From BS150m-G50 sp964517435 (GTDB lineage: Bacteria > CAIWAD01 > BS150m-G50): a stretch of 64,000 nt of DNA. The translations under genes and the position numbers were made by a program. This document shows, one piece after another, positions 16,496 through 24,239 of the stretch. Under the pieces are notes generated by a model, which worked only from the letters and a program-made list of their open reading frames with translations, was not told the origin of the DNA and made no database searches. The first letter of the stretch is position 1; each line of letters opens with the position of its first letter. The stretch lies in NCBI GenBank assembly GCA_964517435.1, contig CAZFEC010000010.1:14402-78401 (forward strand). The letters are read 5' to 3'.

Positions 16496-17914
16496 TTATC
16501 TCTTTGTCGTTTGATCCAGGCTGGCGGCAAACCCCTCAAAGGCCTGCCGAAAGGGCTCCAGCGGCGCACTGAGTACACCCGCTCCCACCTGTCCGACCCC
16601 CGGCTCGCGGTGCGCGACACCGGTGTCGATGAAGGGCAGGATGTTCTTCTCAATCACCTTGCGCACGTCGATGGCGGTGGGGGTGCCGCGGAAGTCCAGG
16701 TAGGGGATCTGGTAGACGGTGTTCTCGGCGGCGGTGATCTCGTACATCTGCTGCGTGTAGTTCAAGGCGTCGCCGGTGCTGCCGCCGACGAACTGCACGA
16801 TCGCCGGGGCGGCGGCGATGGCGAAACCGCCCAGGCCGCCCGTCTCCGTGATGGAGCTGTCACCGATGTCGGGATTGGCGTCCGCTTTACTGTAGCCGGG
16901 AAAGAAGAGGGCGTCCGGGACCGCCGCGGGGCCGGTGAACCAGGTGCCGCCGGTGCCGGCCAGCTGGATGCCGAAATCGGTACCGTTGCGGGACATGGCC
17001 ACCAGCAGGCTGCTGCCGGGGATGTTGCGGGCGGCGTCCAGAGTGACCTTGCAGGCGGGCATCGAGAGGTTCAGGAAGAAGTGATCGTTGTTGTTGATGA
17101 ACTCCAGCACCTCCCCGGAGGTGCCCCGGTAGTCGCCGGCCTTTACGATGGCGGGTGCAATCGTCCGATAGAAGAGCGAGGTGGCCGCACGGTTGCGGTT
17201 GTGGACCTCGTCCCCCATGTGCAGCGCCTGGGCGATGATGCTCTTCAGGTCGATCTCCCCCAGCGCGGCGATCGCGTCCTTCAGCGCGGGATAGAGCACC
17301 CCCTCCATCCACTTGAGCTTCGCCAGCACCTCTGACGAATAGGCGCCGTAGCGGAGCACCTTGCCCAGCCCTTCGTTCATGGTACAGTAGGCCTGGTTGC
17401 CGTACTCCAGGTTTTTGAGGATGAAGACCGGCATGGAGGGGGAGACGACCCCCGCCATCGGTCCCACAGTGTCATGTTCGTGACAGGGAGCGAACTCCAG
17501 CTCGCCGGAGGCCGCCAGCGCTTCCGCCGCGGCAGCGTCCGTGGCCCGCTCCTCGTAGAGCAGGGCGCCGATCACCGCGCCGCGCATCGGTCCGCACATC
17601 CGCTCCCAGGTGACCGGCGGACCGGCGTGCAACAGCAGGTTGTCGTGCAGGCCGGGGATGACCGTGCGCGCCGGCGCCATGCCGACCAGGTGCGGCCGGC
17701 CCCGCTGGATGATCTCCACCACTTTGGCGTTGGCCGCTTCGATTTCGGCGCGGTGTTCAGCGATGATGTGCGTCGCGGCGGGATCCACCTCGACCGGCGG
17801 TTGCCACTCCACCTGTACCGATGCGGTGCCGCTGCTGTCGAGGCTCTCCCTGAAGGAGGGGAGTCCCAGGTTGATCACTTTCAGATCGCGGTTGAAGAGA
17901 TCTTTTATCGACAT
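16496..17914 (-). CDS. DUF1116 protein (YlbE-like, oxamate carbamoyltransferase component candidate)
   Basis: 472 aa. The DUF1116 signature HMGDEVHNRNRAATSLFYR and the block GAVIGALLYEERATDAAAAE are conserved. In E. coli the equivalent gene lies beside fdrA in the allantoin region, and recent work, as I recall it, assigns the FdrA/DUF1116/DUF2877 trio (AllF/AllG/AllH) to oxamate carbamoyltransferase. Start ATG 17914 lies inside the end of fdrA (10-base overlap), showing tight coupling. All three members of the trio are present in this operon, which supports the assignment; the true substrate is not proven. Confidence 0.88.
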   Translation of the reverse strand: MSIKDLFNRDLKVINLGLPSFRESLDSSGTASVQVEWQPPVEVDPAATHIIAEHRAEIEAANAKVVEIIQRGRPHLVGMAPARTVIPGLHDNLLLHAGPPVTWERMCGPMRGAVIGALLYEERATDAAAAEALAASGELEFAPCHEHDTVGPMAGVVSPSMPVFILKNLEYGNQAYCTMNEGLGKVLRYGAYSSEVLAKLKWMEGVLYPALKDAIAALGEIDLKSIIAQALHMGDEVHNRNRAATSLFYRTIAPAIVKAGDYRGTSGEVLEFINNNDHFFLNLSMPACKVTLDAARNIPGSSLLVAMSRNGTDFGIQLAGTGGTWFTGPAAVPDALFFPGYSKADANPDIGDSSITETGGLGGFAIAAAPAIVQFVGGSTGDALNYTQQMYEITAAENTVYQIPYLDFRGTPTAIDVRKVIEKNILPFIDTGVAHREPGVGQVGAGVLSAPLEPFRQAFEGFAASLDQTTKR

Positions 17915-19446
17915 GATGTGTCTTCCTGCAGTTGGATGATCTCGCCCGCCAGACGGCAGGCAGCGGCGTTGGTGGGCATGACTTCGACGCCCAGTTCGCG
18001 CAGGGCGGCGACCACCCACCCCCGTTGCTGCGGATCCCGGTCGGTGCCGGTGACCGAGCAGACAACGGCGACCTGGCCCTGGATCAATACCTCCCGCAGT
18101 TCCGCCACCGGGTCGGGATTGGCGCCGTAGCCGAGCACGACATCCAGCAGAATCACCGCCGTGGTCGGGTTCGCCGCCTCCGCCAGGATCCGCTGGTTGC
18201 GCAAAGTGTAGTCGATCATCGGGTGCGGCCGGCCGACGGTGAAATCGTCGTCGCCCAGGTCCACCACCGTGTGGCCGACGCTCGCCAGAGCGTCGTCGAG
18301 CTGGAGCGCCCCGCCGGTGGGAACGTTGGAATGGAGGGGTGAGATTTTCTCGCTCAGCACAACCTGCGCCTCGGTGCAGAAGGTGCCGCCGCAGAACAGG
18401 CCGCGCAGGTGGAGGCGGGCGGGCTCCAGCTCGCTTTGCAGGCGCGCGGCGGTTTGTTTCAACTCATGGTCGCTTTGTTCAATTTCCCCGGCTACTGAAT
18501 CCGGGTCGTGATTGCGTGTGATAGCAACGGCGGCCCGAGCGGCATCTTCCAGAGTGAACAGCGGGAAGCCTTTCACGATTCGCGGGCTGCCGAGGAACAG
18601 CGTCACCACCGGTTTGGGGATCTCGGCGCAGACCCGCTCGATTTCCGCCGCGACCTCAGGGTGGGGCGGCTTGGAGATCAGGACGATGGTATGCGTGGCG
18701 GGATCCTCACCCAGGGCTTTGAGCGCGGCGAGCGAGGTGGCGCCGCCAACCTCCCGGGAGAGATCGCGGCCACCGGTGCCGATCGCCTGCGAGATCCCCA
18801 GCCCCGCGTTGTGAATGAAGCAGCTGACCTCCTGCAGACCGGTACCGGAAGCGGCGACAATGCCGATATCACCCCGGTCGACGGCGTTGGCGAAACCGAG
18901 GGGAACGCCGTTGATGATGGCACTGCCGCAGTCGGGCCCCATCACCAGCAGCTCCTGCTGTTGCCCCAGCTGTTTGAGCTCGATTTCCTCTTCGAGGGGG
19001 ACATTATCGGAGAAGAGCATGACATGCAACCCCAGCTCCAGCGCCCGGCGGGCCTGGGCGGCGGCAAAGCGTCCCGCCACCGAAATCAGCGCCAGGTTAG
19101 CGTCCGGCACCGTCTCCAGGGCACCCTCCACGCTCCGTGGTTGAAAATCGGTGGTTCCCTCGTCCCGCTCCCGCGTCCTGGCGAGTTCCTCAACTACCTG
19201 TTCCACGACCCGCGCGGCGATCTCCCCGCTCTCGACCTTGAGGCTGATCAACAGATCGGCGGAGCCGGCTTCGGCGAACTCCGCCACCAGCAGACCGGCC
19301 GTCTCCAGGATGGCCAGGTTCTCCGGCGTTCCCATGACCACGGCGGCCTCCTGAACGCCATCCAGCTCCGTGATCTTGCCGGCGATATTCATCAGAGTAA
19401 CGGAGTCGTAGTAGCGTCCCTGGATGATATGGCCGGTGGTTAGCAT
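17905..19446 (-). CDS. fdrA: Acyl-CoA synthetase-like protein FdrA
   Basis: 513 aa relative of succinyl-CoA synthetase alpha. Two Rossmann-like CoA-binding regions are visible; the second includes VMGPDCGSAIINGVPLGFAN and GLGISQAIGTGGRDLS, the FdrA hallmark, and a C-terminal CoA-ligase-like domain follows (GLFCGGTFCTEAQ). In E. coli FdrA is encoded with YlbE and YlbF in the allantoin degradation region and is linked to carbamoyl transfer from oxalurate-derived units. ATG 19446 is the likely start. The gap to DUF2877 upstream is filled by a MITE-like repeat, whereas most other junctions in the operon overlap. Confidence 0.92.
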   Translation of the reverse strand: MLTTGHIIQGRYYDSVTLMNIAGKITELDGVQEAAVVMGTPENLAILETAGLLVAEFAEAGSADLLISLKVESGEIAARVVEQVVEELARTRERDEGTTDFQPRSVEGALETVPDANLALISVAGRFAAAQARRALELGLHVMLFSDNVPLEEEIELKQLGQQQELLVMGPDCGSAIINGVPLGFANAVDRGDIGIVAASGTGLQEVSCFIHNAGLGISQAIGTGGRDLSREVGGATSLAALKALGEDPATHTIVLISKPPHPEVAAEIERVCAEIPKPVVTLFLGSPRIVKGFPLFTLEDAARAAVAITRNHDPDSVAGEIEQSDHELKQTAARLQSELEPARLHLRGLFCGGTFCTEAQVVLSEKISPLHSNVPTGGALQLDDALASVGHTVVDLGDDDFTVGRPHPMIDYTLRNQRILAEAANPTTAVILLDVVLGYGANPDPVAELREVLIQGQVAVVCSVTGTDRDPQQRGWVVAALRELGVEVMPTNAAACRLAGEIIQLQEDTSCR

Positions 19447-19505
19447 GGGGGTGGTGTCCTCTCGATTCTCATTCTTAATGGCATCCCGGGATTCAACCTT
19501 TTTCC

Positions 19506-19650
19506 AAGTCATTCCCGCGAAGGCGGGAATCCAGAGTTGTCATTTCTGAGTAACGCCCGCCTCAGCAGATTGCTGAGTGTGGGCAAACTTCTCCATTTGG
19601 GCAGTTATTGGTGTTGGCTGTCTAGATTCCCGCCTTCGCGGGAATGACTT
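19506..19650. repeat. MITE-like element with 30-bp terminal inverted repeats
   Basis: The left end 19506-19535 and the reverse complement of the right end 19621-19650 agree at 29 of 30 positions. Each end can itself fold into a hairpin around GTCATTCCCGC and GCGGGAAT. Total length 145 bp, with no coding capacity of its own. A second copy lies at 25559-25707 and shares internal sequence (CATTTCTGARTAAC). The element sits between DUF2877 and fdrA and supplies the stop codon of the former. Confidence 0.85.
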
Positions 19651-20589
19651 GTTCTTTGTTACCCCGCCCCTAAAGCGAATCCTGCCTGAAGCGAAGCCTT
19701 CGGCTTCGAGGTGGGCTTCGAGATGGGATTCGTGCGCACGGGTATGACGTCCGTTTTTCTCTTCTTTGCGGGAATGACTTTCCCTCCTGACCGTCATCAA
19801 CAACCCGGTGCAGAAATCGGCGCCGGAGGTCTCGCCGCGGGTCAGGAGTTGTCGGGCACAGCGGGTGATCTCAGTCTGATCAGGGTGGAGCAGAGCGGTC
19901 AGCAGTGCCTTCACCGCAACGTGGATGCGGCCCTCCTTGGCCAGGCGCAGGAAGGTGTCGGAGATGAGGTTGCCGCTTCGGGCCGCCGCGTAGATGCTCT
20001 CTACAGGCGGATAAGGGATCTGCCCGGTTGTACGACGGACAAAATTGAGGGCGATCAACATCCCGCAGATGTAATCGTCACCGCCCGGGGTCAGTCCGAA
20101 ACCGCAACCCTTGACCGCCCGAACGCCGGCGATGGTATCGCCCGTCTCGATCTTCCGTACGCCGGCGGAGACTCTGTCCACCAGTGCCTGCTCGAAGCTG
20201 GTAGTGAAATTCGTAATACGTCCATCGTCCAACAGGAAGACCAAACTCCTGGGGTGAGCCTCGTCTACTATCAGCTTTTCCAGGAAGTTCAGATTGGTCA
20301 GGAGGAATTCCTCCTGCATTTCGCCACAGTTGAGATCGGAATTGAATCGGTGGCTAGGCAGGATATCCCAGTTGGCATCACCCAGGGTTATCGCATTCTC
20401 GGTTATTGTCAGAACGGAGGGTTGAGGTGGGCGGATCTCCCGCACGACGATGTTCAGCGGCCCGGCGCCCACCTCCGGCTCCACCAGGGAGACGAGACCC
20501 CCCGTTCCGCTGTAATTGATCACCCGCCGGAAGCGGGAGTGCTCCCGGTAGAGACCCGGTTGAACCCTGTCACCTACACTGATGAGCAT
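19540..20589 (-). CDS. DUF2877 protein (YlbF-like) with repeat-derived C-terminus
   Basis: Third member of the FdrA/DUF1116/DUF2877 set. The conserved motif GCGFGLTPGGDDYICGML is near residue 163. The recognisable domain ends about residue 268 (CTGLLMTVRRE). The last 80 or so residues are encoded by the GAAGCGAA tract and by the MITE-like element; the peptide NKSFPRRRESRQ is the translation of the element's terminal repeat. The natural stop has therefore probably been lost by insertion. I chose ATG 20589, which overlaps the stop of the DUF35 gene, with AGGGAAG four bases upstream; GTG 20592 is an alternative. Confidence 0.85.
   Translation of the reverse strand: MLISVGDRVQPGLYREHSRFRRVINYSGTGGLVSLVEPEVGAGPLNIVVREIRPPQPSVLTITENAITLGDANWDILPSHRFNSDLNCGEMQEEFLLTNLNFLEKLIVDEAHPRSLVFLLDDGRITNFTTSFEQALVDRVSAGVRKIETGDTIAGVRAVKGCGFGLTPGGDDYICGMLIALNFVRRTTGQIPYPPVESIYAAARSGNLISDTFLRLAKEGRIHVAVKALLTALLHPDQTEITRCARQLLTRGETSGADFCTGLLMTVRRESHSRKEEKNGRHTRAHESHLEAHLEAEGFASGRIRFRGGVTKNKSFPRRRESRQPTPITAQMEKFAHTQQSAEAGVTQK
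19655..19790. repeat. GAAGCGAA-type repeat tract with half copies of the MITE end
   Basis: A stretch of GAAGCGAA, CTTCGGCTTCGAGG and GGGCTTCGAGATGGG variants followed by a lone GCGGGAATGACTT half-site. It resembles 11555-11637 and lies inside the extended DUF2877 reading frame. Confidence 0.55.
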
Positions 20590-20936
20590 CACGCTTCCCT
20601 GAAAACCATCCCGTAAAACTGATCGTAGGCGTCGCGCCTGACCACTTCCACCTCCCCCTTCACCGCCATCCCTATACGTGGATCGGCGCTCTCCAGCTGC
20701 CCCAGGATCTTCAAGCCGTTCTCCAGCTCTACGATGGCCAGTCCCAGCTTGGCAACCATGAAATCGGGCGGCAGGGTGTGCACCTGGGTGAAGGTGACCA
20801 CCTTGCCGGTGCGGGGCAGCGGCACCGGGTCGAATTCGTTATGCTCGTTCTCGCCGCACTTTTTGCACACCATGCGGTAGGGGTAATGCAGGTGGCCACA
20901 CTTCCGGCACTTGTAGGCGTATATCTCCCTGATCAT
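20589..20936 (-). CDS. DUF35 OB-fold protein with rubredoxin-like zinc ribbon
   Basis: 115 aa. The zinc ribbon CRKCGHLHYPYRMVCKKCG (residues about 10-28) leads into an OB-fold (GKVVTFTQVHTLPPDFMVAK). Proteins of this type bind thiolase-like enzymes and act as acyl-CoA-binding partners, as in archaeal HMG-CoA synthase complexes and the ChsH2-Ltp2 steroid aldolase. It overlaps the upstream thiolase-like gene by four bases, the standard arrangement for a complex. Function follows that of the partner. Confidence 0.9.
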   Translation of the reverse strand: MIREIYAYKCRKCGHLHYPYRMVCKKCGENEHNEFDPVPLPRTGKVVTFTQVHTLPPDFMVAKLGLAIVELENGLKILGQLESADPRIGMAVKGEVEVVRRDAYDQFYGMVFREA

Positions 20937-22114
20937 GACTGGTCCTCCCGGCTGAAGGTGAGACAGACGACATTGTTGCCGAAGCCGCCGAAATTGCAGG
21001 TGAAACCGGTGCGGGCATCTTTGACCTGACGCTCGCCGGCCCGGCCGCGCAGCTGCAGCACGATCTCGTGCGCCTGCCCGATGCCGGTGGCGCCGACCGG
21101 GTGTCCCTTGCCCTTCAGACCGCCGGAGGGGTTGATCGGCAGCTTGCCGCCCAGGGCGGTCTCACCCCGCTCCAGGGCCAGGTGACCCTCCCCCCTGGGG
21201 AAGAACCCCGCCTCCTCGCTCTGCGCGATCTCCAGGATGGTGAAGGCATCATGCAGCTCCGCCACATCGACGTCGCCGGGCTTGATCCCGGCCATGGCAA
21301 ACGACTGCGCCGCCGCCTTGCGCACCGCCTTCAGTTCCGTGGGATCCTCCCGTTCGTGGACCGCGTGGGTATCTGTGGCCTGACCGACACCGGCCAGCCG
21401 GATCAGCGGCTGCTCCACCTCGCGCGCCACCTCTTCCGAGGCCAGAATCACGCAGGCACCACCGTCGGAAACGGGACAGCAATCGAAGAAGCGCAGCGGT
21501 TCCGCCACGAAAGGATTGTTGGTCATCGCTTCAGGTGAATCCAGGATGCCTTCCACCGTGATCTTCTGCTGCAGGTGGGCGAACTCATTCAAGAGGGCGT
21601 TGTTCTGGTTTTTCACAGCGACCATGGCCAGGTGCCGGTCGGTGACGCCGTACTTTTCCATGTAGAGCCGGGTGAACATGCCGGCCAGCGCCGGCAGGGT
21701 GGTGCCGTAGATGTGCTCGGCCAGGGGGTGAGTCAGCGTCGCCACGAAATCGGTGGCCTCGAGGTTGTTCACCTCCCGCATCCGCTCCGCGCCGGTCACC
21801 ATGACCACATCGTGGAAACCGGAAGCCACCGCCAGGAAGCCCTGTTTGATGGCCGAGGCGCCGGAGGCGGGTCCGTTCTCGATGGTCTCCGCCCCCGCGG
21901 GAGAGAGACTGAGCGTGTCCACGACCGCGCTGGCCAGGGCGGTCTGGTGGTTGACCCGGCCGCCCCCCATGTTGGCCACGTAGAGGTGGTCGACCTGCAC
22001 TCCGGGGCAGTCTTTGCGCGCCATCATGGCGGGATAGGCGGCGATTTCGGAAAGGGGATACTCGAGCCGGGTGAAGCTGGTGATGCCGATACCGATCACG
22101 TAGACCTTTCTCAT
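20933..22114 (-). CDS. Thiolase-like protein lacking the nucleophilic cysteine
   Basis: 393 aa SCP-x-type thiolase fold. The C-terminal motif GGLKGKGHPVGATG and ELHDAFTILEI are conserved. At the position of the usual ACASG nucleophile motif the sequence reads ENGPASGASA, with Pro (codon CCC) in place of Cys, so ordinary thiolysis is unlikely. Ltp2-type retro-aldolases also lack this Cys and pair with DUF35 proteins, as here. I therefore read it as a possible C-C lyase or a scaffold rather than a thiolase. Four-base overlaps join it to the genes on both sides. Confidence 0.85.
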   Translation of the reverse strand: MRKVYVIGIGITSFTRLEYPLSEIAAYPAMMARKDCPGVQVDHLYVANMGGGRVNHQTALASAVVDTLSLSPAGAETIENGPASGASAIKQGFLAVASGFHDVVMVTGAERMREVNNLEATDFVATLTHPLAEHIYGTTLPALAGMFTRLYMEKYGVTDRHLAMVAVKNQNNALLNEFAHLQQKITVEGILDSPEAMTNNPFVAEPLRFFDCCPVSDGGACVILASEEVAREVEQPLIRLAGVGQATDTHAVHEREDPTELKAVRKAAAQSFAMAGIKPGDVDVAELHDAFTILEIAQSEEAGFFPRGEGHLALERGETALGGKLPINPSGGLKGKGHPVGATGIGQAHEIVLQLRGRAGERQVKDARTGFTCNFGGFGNNVVCLTFSREDQS

Positions 22115-22866
22115 GATGACGCCTCCCCCGTCTGCCGCCAGCGCTGCAGCATGAGGGCGCTGCCGGTGCCGTCATATTTGGCGCGGGAGGCCGCCAGCAG
22201 GTCTTCGGGCGGTGTCGGCGGGTCACTTGGGGGGAGGATGGCCGCCTGAGCCTTTTCCAGCAGTTCCGGCGGCACCGGGCGGCGGCCGATCACCAGGCTG
22301 TCCCGGGCCCGGTCGAACAGCTCCCGGGTCAGCACCCAGGAGGGAACCCCGCCCAGCTCGTGCGGCGTCTCGAACCGCTTCTCCAGCTTGTATTCGATCA
22401 TCCAGCGCCGGAAGCCGATGGGGGACTCCGCCACCACCAGTACGTCCTGCTGGTTAAGGATATCGATGTGGTATTCCATCTTGGCGGCGAAGGCGTGCGC
22501 GCCGATCCTTAAGCCCCGCCGCATGGCCAGCGTGTGGTAGGACACCCCCACCTCCGGGCTGAGCATGCGGCCGTTGACCACCGCCGCCAGTTCGCCGTCG
22601 ATCTGGGCGACCAGCACATACTCGTCCTGAACCCGGTGGTGGTAGTAGGCCAGCAGTTCCGCGTAGACGCGTGCCGCCACGACATCGTAGTAGTCCCGCT
22701 CCACCTGTATCAGGGGTCCCACATGGCGGAGGATGTCGGGCATCTCATCGCGCGTGGCCTGGCGCACGACCAGGTCTTCGCCGCTGGCGATCTTCATGTA
22801 TTTGGCGGGGAAGGGGGGCATCGGGTTGTCGACGGGACGCAGGATTTTTTCCAGGTCTACGGACAT
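22111..22866 (-). CDS. GNAT-like acyltransferase-fold protein, first gene of the operon
   Basis: 251 aa, not firmly recognised. The middle (YVLVAQIDGELAAVVNGR, then an AKMEYHIDIL helix and QQDVLVVAESPIGFRRWM) follows the strand-helix order of GNAT N-acetyltransferases, and the C-terminal 60 residues are proline-rich. I chose ATG 22866, which has a strong AAGGAGGT six bases upstream. It overlaps the thiolase-like gene by four bases and heads the operon. A CoA-linked role would fit thiolase and DUF35 neighbours, but that is inference. Confidence 0.55.
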   Translation of the reverse strand: MSVDLEKILRPVDNPMPPFPAKYMKIASGEDLVVRQATRDEMPDILRHVGPLIQVERDYYDVVAARVYAELLAYYHHRVQDEYVLVAQIDGELAAVVNGRMLSPEVGVSYHTLAMRRGLRIGAHAFAAKMEYHIDILNQQDVLVVAESPIGFRRWMIEYKLEKRFETPHELGGVPSWVLTRELFDRARDSLVIGRRPVPPELLEKAQAAILPPSDPPTPPEDLLAASRAKYDGTGSALMLQRWRQTGEASS

Positions 22867-23064
22867 GATCTTACCTCCTTGGCTCTCAAAAGGCTCTGCG
22901 TGTGTGCTCACCGAAGGTGAGGAATGGCTGAATCGTCTGGTGCGGATCTTGTCGAAAGAACAATTTCCAGAATTGCCGGGACTATTTCAATGATGATGGG
23001 GGTGGTAGCATTAAGCTGATTGGATAACCGGATGAATTTCCAGTGGAATTTGCCACAATGCTGC

Positions 23065-23113
23065 TTGACAATAACGACTACATTATGTAGTTATATGACT
23101 ACAATGTGTAGTC
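23065..23113 (+). promoter_or_regulatory. Promoter region with two adjacent palindromic operators
   Basis: TTGACA at 23065-23070 could be a -35 box. It is followed by two palindromes sharing the half-site ACTACA/TGTAGT: ACTACATTATGTAGT (23077-23091) and GACTACAATGTGTAGTC (23097-23113). Both are perfect around one or three central bases and lie where a -10 and start site would be. The MNT protein encoded 30 bases downstream has an N-terminal winged helix, so autorepression is likely. Confidence 0.75.
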
Positions 23114-23142
23114 GTATATATGTTGAGCAATTTGAGTGAAAA

Positions 23143-23745
23143 ATGAGTGCTACTACTTCACTGGCAAGGCTTTTCCCCAATCCCGCCGTGTTGGATGTGT
23201 TGGCTCTGCTCCTGCTGCAACCGGAGCGACGGTTTTATCAGCGGGAGATTGCTGAACTCACCAGCAACACAGTACTGCAGACACAGCGCGCATTGAAGAG
23301 GATTGAAGACGCCGGTCTGGTGGAGAAAAGCCGTACCGGCAACCGTGCGTATTACATCGCGCAAAGGAACCATCCCGCTATTGAAGATTTGAAGCGTGTG
23401 CTCCTCAAAACGGTAGCGCTGGGGGATCAACTGCGCGACACACTTCGCCCTCTGGAAACCGGGGTGAGGTTGTCATTCCTGTTCGGTTCGATCGCGAACG
23501 GAACAGAGAGCGCGACCAGCGACATCGATCTGTTGCTGGTGGGAAAGCTTTCGTCGCGCCGGGTTGCTATTGCGCTCGCTCCGTTGGGACGCAAACTTGG
23601 GCGGGAATTCAATACCGTTATCTACTCCGCCCAGGAATTCCGTAAAAAGGTCCACAACGAGAATCATTTTGTTAAACAGATCCTGGCGGCACCTAAGATC
23701 TGGCTGATTGGCAGTGAAGATGAGCTTGCAAAACTGGTTGAATGA
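23143..23745 (+). CDS. MNT-type nucleotidyltransferase antitoxin with N-terminal winged helix
   Basis: 200 aa. Residues 1-85 form an ArsR-like winged helix (REIAELTSNTVLQTQRALKR then a GLVEKSRTGNRAYY wing). Residues about 105-190 are a minimal nucleotidyltransferase: LFGSIANGTESATSDIDLLL carries the GSxxxG...DxD signature. In MNT-HEPN modules this enzyme AMPylates or otherwise silences the HEPN toxin. The winged helix makes it the likely regulator of the twin operators upstream. Its 3' end overlaps the partner gene by 26 bases. Confidence 0.85.
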   Translation: MSATTSLARLFPNPAVLDVLALLLLQPERRFYQREIAELTSNTVLQTQRALKRIEDAGLVEKSRTGNRAYYIAQRNHPAIEDLKRVLLKTVALGDQLRDTLRPLETGVRLSFLFGSIANGTESATSDIDLLLVGKLSSRRVAIALAPLGRKLGREFNTVIYSAQEFRKKVHNENHFVKQILAAPKIWLIGSEDELAKLVE

Positions 23746-24130
23746 ACGGCGCCTGCGTCCGCATCAGTCATCGCCGCAGGAGATTGGTGATCTCCTGCGT
23801 GTTGTGGATCGAGATCTCACTGATGCAGAAATCAAAGCGCTATCCATCGACCGCCGTTTTACAAATGCTAACAACGCCGTGCTTCAACTTGCCACCATGG
23901 TTTTGCGCGCATCTGGATATCGCACCGCAGGTACCGGCCATCACTGGATAACCTTTCTCGCAATTCCTCATTTGATGGGTCCGGATCAACAGAATCGAGC
24001 CGACTATTTCGATTCCTGCCGACAGAAGCGCAACCTGGCCGATTATGATGTGGCCGATGCGATTGCCGAAACGGAAGTTGTAGAACTTTATGGCGAAGCG
24101 TGGGAATTTCGCCAGGAGGTTCTGGAATAG
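23720..24130 (+). CDS. HEPN-like toxin partner of the MNT protein
   Basis: 136 aa, all-helical. The C-terminal motif CRQKRNLADYD is typical of small HEPN-like proteins encoded next to nucleotidyltransferases (the KRNxxDY pattern), taken to be RNases or their relatives. I chose ATG 23720 inside the end of the MNT gene; TTG 23708 is an alternative. The overlap indicates translational coupling and hence a toxin-antitoxin pair. Toxic activity is inferred from family and context. Confidence 0.75.
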   Translation: MSLQNWLNERRLRPHQSSPQEIGDLLRVVDRDLTDAEIKALSIDRRFTNANNAVLQLATMVLRASGYRTAGTGHHWITFLAIPHLMGPDQQNRADYFDSCRQKRNLADYDVADAIAETEVVELYGEAWEFRQEVLE

Positions 24131-24239
24131 CTGCGGAAGAACCACCCTGAGTATCTCCCGGCAGAATAGCTAAGACGGGTATCGTTCGTCAACTGAGTAT
24201 CCACCCGACTCACCGTCATTTCACCAGACGATCAGCAAC

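Noticed and set aside
13998..17335. Long plus-strand frames of 544 and 572 codons
   Set aside because: High-GC antisense frames of the hydroxylase, cyclase and DUF1116 genes.
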